Shown here: positions 58,328 through 64,000 of the stretch, piece after piece
How positions within the stretch are numbered: the first letter of the stretch is position 1
How the letters are laid out: each line of letters opens with the position of its first letter
NCBI RefSeq assembly: GCF_003667445.1
Contig: NZ_RCTF01000004.1
Location: 228,195-292,194 of the forward strand
Origin: Xanthobacter tagetidis
GTDB lineage: Bacteria; Pseudomonadota; Alphaproteobacteria; Rhizobiales; Xanthobacteraceae
Direction: 5' to 3'
DNA length: 64,000 bases
The notes under the pieces: model-generated
The model's input: only the letters and a program-made list of their open reading frames with translations
The model's database searches: none
What the model was told of the DNA's origin: nothing
Program-made: the position numbers and the translations under genes

Positions 58328-60286
58328 TTACTTCTTGCCGGGAGCGGCGGCGGCCACCTTGGGCGGCGGCAGGAGCTGGAGCGCCTGCACCACCTGCTGG
58401 CCGAAGCCGTTCAGCAGCGCGTTCTGCTCCGCCACCGACGTCGCCGGAAGCGCCGCCACCACGCGGCAGTAGGAGACGATGATCGCGTTCGCCACGTCCG
58501 CCAGCTTCGCCTTGGGGTTCTGCGCCGCGAGCGTGGTGGCGAGCGAGGATGCGGTCGATCCCGAGACCGGCGGCTTGGGCTTGCCCAGCGCCTTCGCTGC
58601 GGCGGCCGAAAGGGCGGCCGGCACCGCCTTGCCGTCGTCCGCCGGGCAGGCGAGCTTGGCCGCGAGCGAGGCCGGCTCCTTCACCACCAGGGACGTCCCC
58701 ACCGGCAGCGCCCAGATGATCGGCTGGCTGTCCACCGGGCCCGACACGGTACGGCGCGAGACCTCCATGGCGGCCTGCAGCGTGAAGCGCCGCAGCTCCG
58801 AATACTTCTGCCAGTCCGGCGCCTTGCTCTTGGCCACCACCGGGCAATAAGCGGCGGTGAGCGCGTCGACGATGGTGCCGTTGCCGGCGTCGGAATTGGT
58901 GGCCTTGTAGGTGTCCACCATCATGGGAATGGAGCGCTGCCCCCCCGCCATCATGGACGAGAGCGCGGCCACCGCCTTCGGATCGGGACCGTCGGCGCCG
59001 GGCGCGCCGCCCACGTCCGGACAGGAAAAGGCGGAGGCGGCCTGCGTGCCGTAGTCCGGCACATGGGCGGTGGCGCGCCAGGCGGCGACCATGCCCGGCG
59101 TCACGTTGGCCGGCGCCGCATTGCCCCAGGAGGTGCGCACATAATTGGCGAGGTCGGCGATCTGGCCGTCGTCGAGCCGGCCGGCGAAGGACGGCATGGC
59201 GCCGTAGGTGCCGCCCGCGGGCAGGCCGCCGAGCACCGCCATGATGACGTTGTAGGGCTCCGCAGCCACCACGGCCGGATTGCCGGCGAGCGGCGGGATG
59301 GTGTCGGCGCGGCCGGTGCCCTTGTCGAGGTGGCAGGCGATGCAATTGTCCACATAGAGCGTCGAGCCGCGCGCATAAGCCTGCGGCGACAAGGGGGAAG
59401 CGGCCTGCGGCGCCGGGCGGTCCGGCGGCGGCGGGGCGTCCATGAGGTAGGTGACGAGCGCGGTGCGGTCGGCATCGGTGAGGAAGGTGAGCGAATCGTG
59501 CACCACCTCCGCCATCGGCCCGAACACCGAGGTCTTGCCGGTGGCCGAGCCGCTCTTGAAGAAGGCCGAGAGGCTGTCGTCGGTCCAGCCGTTCTTCTTC
59601 AGCGAAGCGGTGTCGATGTCCGGCGCCCAGAAGCCGTCGATCTCGGCGCCCTGGAACAGGTGCTTGGCCTTGGTGGCGCCCATCAGGTTGCGCGGGGTGT
59701 GGCAGTCCGAGCAGTGGCCGAGCGCGATGGCGAGATAGGCGCCGCGGTTCCACGCCTCGCTCTTGCCGGCCGTCGGGGCGAAGCGCTTCTCGGTGAAGAA
59801 CAATTCACGCCACGCGAGCATGCCGAGGCGGATGTTGAAGGGGAAGGCGAGCCCGTTCTCCGGCGGCGTGTTGGGGATCGGCGGGATCTGCCGCACATAG
59901 GCCCACAGCGCCTTCATGTCGTCGTCCGAGATGCCGGTATAGGCGTCGAACGGCATGGCCGGGTAGAGGTAGGCGCCGTCGGCCCGGATGCCGTTGCGAA
60001 CCGCGTTGACGAACTGGTCGTAGGTCCAATCGCCGATGCCGGTGGACCGGTCGGAGGTGATGTTGGGCGAGAAGATGACGCCGAACGGCGTGTTCAGCCC
60101 GAGCCCGCCGGCGAACGGCTTGGCCTTGGGATCGGCCGAGTGGCAGGGCATGCAGTCGCCCGCCTTGGCGAGGTATTCGCCGCGCGCAATCAGGGCGGCA
60201 TCGTCCGCAGTCTGGGCGAAGGCTGGGCCGCAGGCCAGCATGCCACCCGCGACGAGCGCGCCGAACACATTGATAACCCTGCGCAT
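58328..60286 (-). CDS. exported tri-haem cytochrome c with long C-terminal extension
   Basis: A 652-residue protein with a Sec signal (MRRVINVFGALVAGGMLACGPAFA) and three covalent haem sites: C45-MP-C48-H49, C192-SD-C195-H196 and C315-IA-C318-H319. The first 400 residues resemble the cytochrome c subunit of membrane alcohol/gluconate dehydrogenases (RGEYLAKAGDCMPCHS, FGVIFSPNITSD, MPSFAGRLDDGQIADLANYVR). After about residue 410 there is a 240-residue region with four cysteines and no haem site that I do not recognise. No dehydrogenase subunit is adjacent. It probably passes electrons to the respiratory chain. Confidence 0.85.
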   Translation of the reverse strand: MRRVINVFGALVAGGMLACGPAFAQTADDAALIARGEYLAKAGDCMPCHSADPKAKPFAGGLGLNTPFGVIFSPNITSDRSTGIGDWTYDQFVNAVRNGIRADGAYLYPAMPFDAYTGISDDDMKALWAYVRQIPPIPNTPPENGLAFPFNIRLGMLAWRELFFTEKRFAPTAGKSEAWNRGAYLAIALGHCSDCHTPRNLMGATKAKHLFQGAEIDGFWAPDIDTASLKKNGWTDDSLSAFFKSGSATGKTSVFGPMAEVVHDSLTFLTDADRTALVTYLMDAPPPPDRPAPQAASPLSPQAYARGSTLYVDNCIACHLDKGTGRADTIPPLAGNPAVVAAEPYNVIMAVLGGLPAGGTYGAMPSFAGRLDDGQIADLANYVRTSWGNAAPANVTPGMVAAWRATAHVPDYGTQAASAFSCPDVGGAPGADGPDPKAVAALSSMMAGGQRSIPMMVDTYKATNSDAGNGTIVDALTAAYCPVVAKSKAPDWQKYSELRRFTLQAAMEVSRRTVSGPVDSQPIIWALPVGTSLVVKEPASLAAKLACPADDGKAVPAALSAAAAKALGKPKPPVSGSTASSLATTLAAQNPKAKLADVANAIIVSYCRVVAALPATSVAEQNALLNGFGQQVVQALQLLPPPKVAAAAPGKK

Positions 60287-60389
60287 TCCTGCCCCCTTAT
60301 GTCGTCGCCCGCGTCGCCGAACCCGCCCGTCCGCGCCGCTGCGCGAAAGAATCGTGTCTTAGCCCTAGCTTGGACATCTTACAAAATAG

Positions 60390-62672
<2,283 letters not shown>

Positions 62673-62684
62673 GGGGGCCGGGGC

Positions 62685-62715
62685 GTGTTCAACAGTCTTG
62701 AGTTTTGTTGAACAC
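62685..62715. terminator. hairpin after ligA
   Basis: GTGTTCAACA and TGTTGAACAC form a perfect 10-bp stem around an 11-nt loop, 13 nt after the ligA stop. No T-run follows on the plus strand, so its strength as a terminator is uncertain. Confidence 0.5.
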
Positions 62716-62786
62716 GGGAGAGCACCACCGGATCACCGTCGCCCATGGGCCAACCGCATCGCGCCTCGCCACATCCCCGCAAAACC

Positions 62787-63114
62787 GCCGTTGTGCTCCG
62801 GCTTGACCGGAGCATCCACGCTCCATCCCCGCATCGCGCCCGGCCGCCAGATGGGCCCTCCGGTCAAGCCGGAGGGCGACGGCGGTGAGGGGGGCAGCGG
62901 AACGCAGAAAACCCGCACCACCGTCATGCTCCGGCTTGATCGGAGCATCCATACACCCTCCCCGCCTCGCGCCCGGCGGAGAGATGGGCCCTCCGATCAA
63001 GTCGGAGGGCGACGGCGGTGAGAGGAGCGGATGTCGGCGGCAACACCGCCCAACCGGATCACATCCAGCCGCATCCCCAAATACCGCCGCCATGCTCCGG
63101 CTTGACCGGAGCAT
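62787..63114. repeat. left paired-hairpin array (two 133-bp units plus a single hairpin)
   Basis: Unit 1 has hairpin A at 62793-62815 (TGCTCCGG-CTTGA-CCGGAGCA) and hairpin B at 62855-62877 (GCCCTCCGG-TCAAG-CCGGAGGGC). Unit 2 repeats both exactly 133 bp further on (62926-62948 and 62988-63010), with changes that keep the B stem (CCGA/TCGG). A lone A hairpin lies at 63092-63114. B's core is the reverse complement of A's. No gene is present in 62716-63177. Confidence 0.92.
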
Positions 63115-63177
63115 CCAAGCCCTGGCCAACCACCCGCCACCCCGTCATTCTGCCTGCAACCGCAGCGGAGCCGGAGC

Positions 63178-63474
63178 ATGGCGCGGCGCTATTTCGTCTA
63201 CCTCCTCGCCAGCAGACCGCGCGGGACGCTCTATGTGGGCGTGACGAACCACCTGACGCGCCGCGTGTTCGAGCACCGGCTCGGCACCGGACCCGGCTTC
63301 ACCCGCCGCTACCATGTCCATCGCCTGGTCTGGTTCGAGACGCACGACACGGCGCTTGGCGCCATCCAGCGCGAGAAGCGGCTGAAGGCGTGGCTGCGGC
63401 AGTGGAAGATCGATCTGGTGGAGAAGGACAATCCCGACTGGCGCGACCTGTTCGACGAGATCGCGCTCGGGTGA
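63178..63474 (+). CDS. GIY-YIG nuclease-fold protein (UPF0213 family)
   Basis: A 98-residue single GIY-YIG domain starting at ATG 63178, with GGAG upstream. The two strands are seen as YFVYLLAS (5-12) and LYVGVTNHL (18-26). The conserved Arg-His helix is TRRVFEH, the catalytic-type glutamate is in IQREKRLKAW, and the C-terminal asparagine is in DNPDWRDLF. All residues usually needed for catalysis appear present. Function in this family is not established. It is enclosed on both sides by the paired-hairpin arrays. Confidence 0.9.
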   Translation: MARRYFVYLLASRPRGTLYVGVTNHLTRRVFEHRLGTGPGFTRRYHVHRLVWFETHDTALGAIQREKRLKAWLRQWKIDLVEKDNPDWRDLFDEIALG

Positions 63475-63502
63475 GCGGGGCGGCGCCCGTGCGGGCAAAA
63501 CC

Positions 63503-64000
63503 GCCGTCATGCTCCGGCTTGACCGGAGCATCCAAGCGACCTCCCCGCATCGCGCCCGGCCGCCAGATGGGCACTCCGGTCAAGCCGGAGGGCGACGGCG
63601 GCGAGGGGGGCAGCGGAACGCAGAAAACCCGCACCACCGTCATGCTCCGGCTTGACCGGAGCATCCAAGCGACCTCCCCGCATCGCGCCCAGCCGCCGGA
63701 TGGGCCCTCCGGTCAAGCCGGAGGGCGACGGCGGCGAGGGGGGCAGCGGAACGCAGAAAACCCGCACCGCCGTCATGCTCCGGCTCGACCGGAGCATCCA
63801 CGCCCCCTCCCCGCCTCCCGCCCGGCCGCCGGATGGGCCCTCCGGTCAAGCCGGAGGGCGACGGCGGCGAGGGGGGCAGCGGAACGCAGAAAACCCGCAC
63901 CGCCGTCATGCTCCGGCTCGACCGGAGCATCCACGCCCCCTCCCCGCCTCCCGCCCGGCCGCCGGATGGGCCCTCCGGTCAAGCCGGAGGGCGACGGCGG
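63503..64000. repeat. right paired-hairpin array, 133-bp period, runs past the window edge
   Basis: Hairpin A recurs at 63509, 63642, 63775 and 63908, and hairpin B at 63571, 63704, 63837 and 63970, all exactly 133 bp apart: about 3.7 units. Copies 3 and 4 look almost identical over their full length, including the linker GAGGGGGGCAGCGGAACGC between units. The array is cut by the end of the window, so the copy number is unknown. No gene is present. Confidence 0.95.

Noticed and set aside
63299..63982. Minus-strand frames in the right array with repeated MLRSSRSMT-type peptides
   Set aside because: They are translations of the 133-bp hairpin units; no ribosome-binding sites or independent coding signal.
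63503..64000. CRISPR array
   Set aside because: The period is 133 bp and the whole unit repeats; there are no unique spacers between short repeats and no cas genes.

Overview
The window is a G+C-rich (about 70% by eye) stretch of alphaproteobacterial chromosome, most likely from the Hyphomicrobiales and plausibly Xanthobacteraceae. The evidence is gene content and order: phoR-pstSCAB-phoU-phoB, CdnL/CarD, the cell-cycle regulator SciP, dnaK-dnaJ followed by pmtA/pyrF/dapB/gpmA, fabA-fabB-fabI, and Ku paralogues with a three-domain LigD. The genus is a guess. It reads as core chromosome: I see no phage, plasmid, transposase, CRISPR array, rRNA or tRNA.

Layout. 0-4 kb: the 3' part of an acetyl-CoA hydrolase/CoA-transferase gene, then a LpoA/LppC-like lipoprotein diverging from rsmI-yraN. 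3.8-10.9 kb: the complete phosphate regulon on the minus strand, with a well-formed Pho box between phoR and pstS. 11-18.6 kb: an exported DUF4412-like protein, a membrane protein of the lysylphosphatidylglycerol-synthase type, Kup, AhcY (with an upstream palindromic operator), CdnL and a small disordered protein. 18.8-24.4 kb: glutaminyl cyclase, gamma-glutamyltransferase, phnF divergent from phnM-phnN with a palindrome between them, and sciP. 24.7-34.2 kb: a secreted PAP2 phosphatase, then a run of minus-strand housekeeping genes from dnaK down to gpmA. 34.4-42.9 kb: nicotinamidase, a VOC protein, DUF1236, AlkB, an ABC1-family kinase, and a Ku-LigD pair for non-homologous end joining. 43-51.7 kb: DUF4239, a DsbA-fold protein without cysteines, fabI/fabB/fabA, mscL, pyrE-pyrD, and a von Willebrand-A protein with four tandem repeats. 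52-56.8 kb: a tandem glycine riboswitch driving gcvT-gcvH-gcvPA-gcvPB. 56.9-62.7 kb: a Trm112-like protein, a second Ku, a tri-haem cytochrome c and ligA.

The last 1.3 kb is the least ordinary part. It holds arrays of a 133-bp unit made of two mutually inverted hairpins, on both sides of a small GIY-YIG nuclease gene. Single or diverged members of the same hairpin family lie near 15.4, 43.0 and 58.2 kb. Other regulatory elements supported by sequence are the Pho box, the ahcY and phn palindromes, a heat-shock-type promoter before dnaK and the glycine riboswitch. Start sites were moved inside the longest open frame wherever a ribosome-binding site, a signal peptide or a neighbouring gene decided it.
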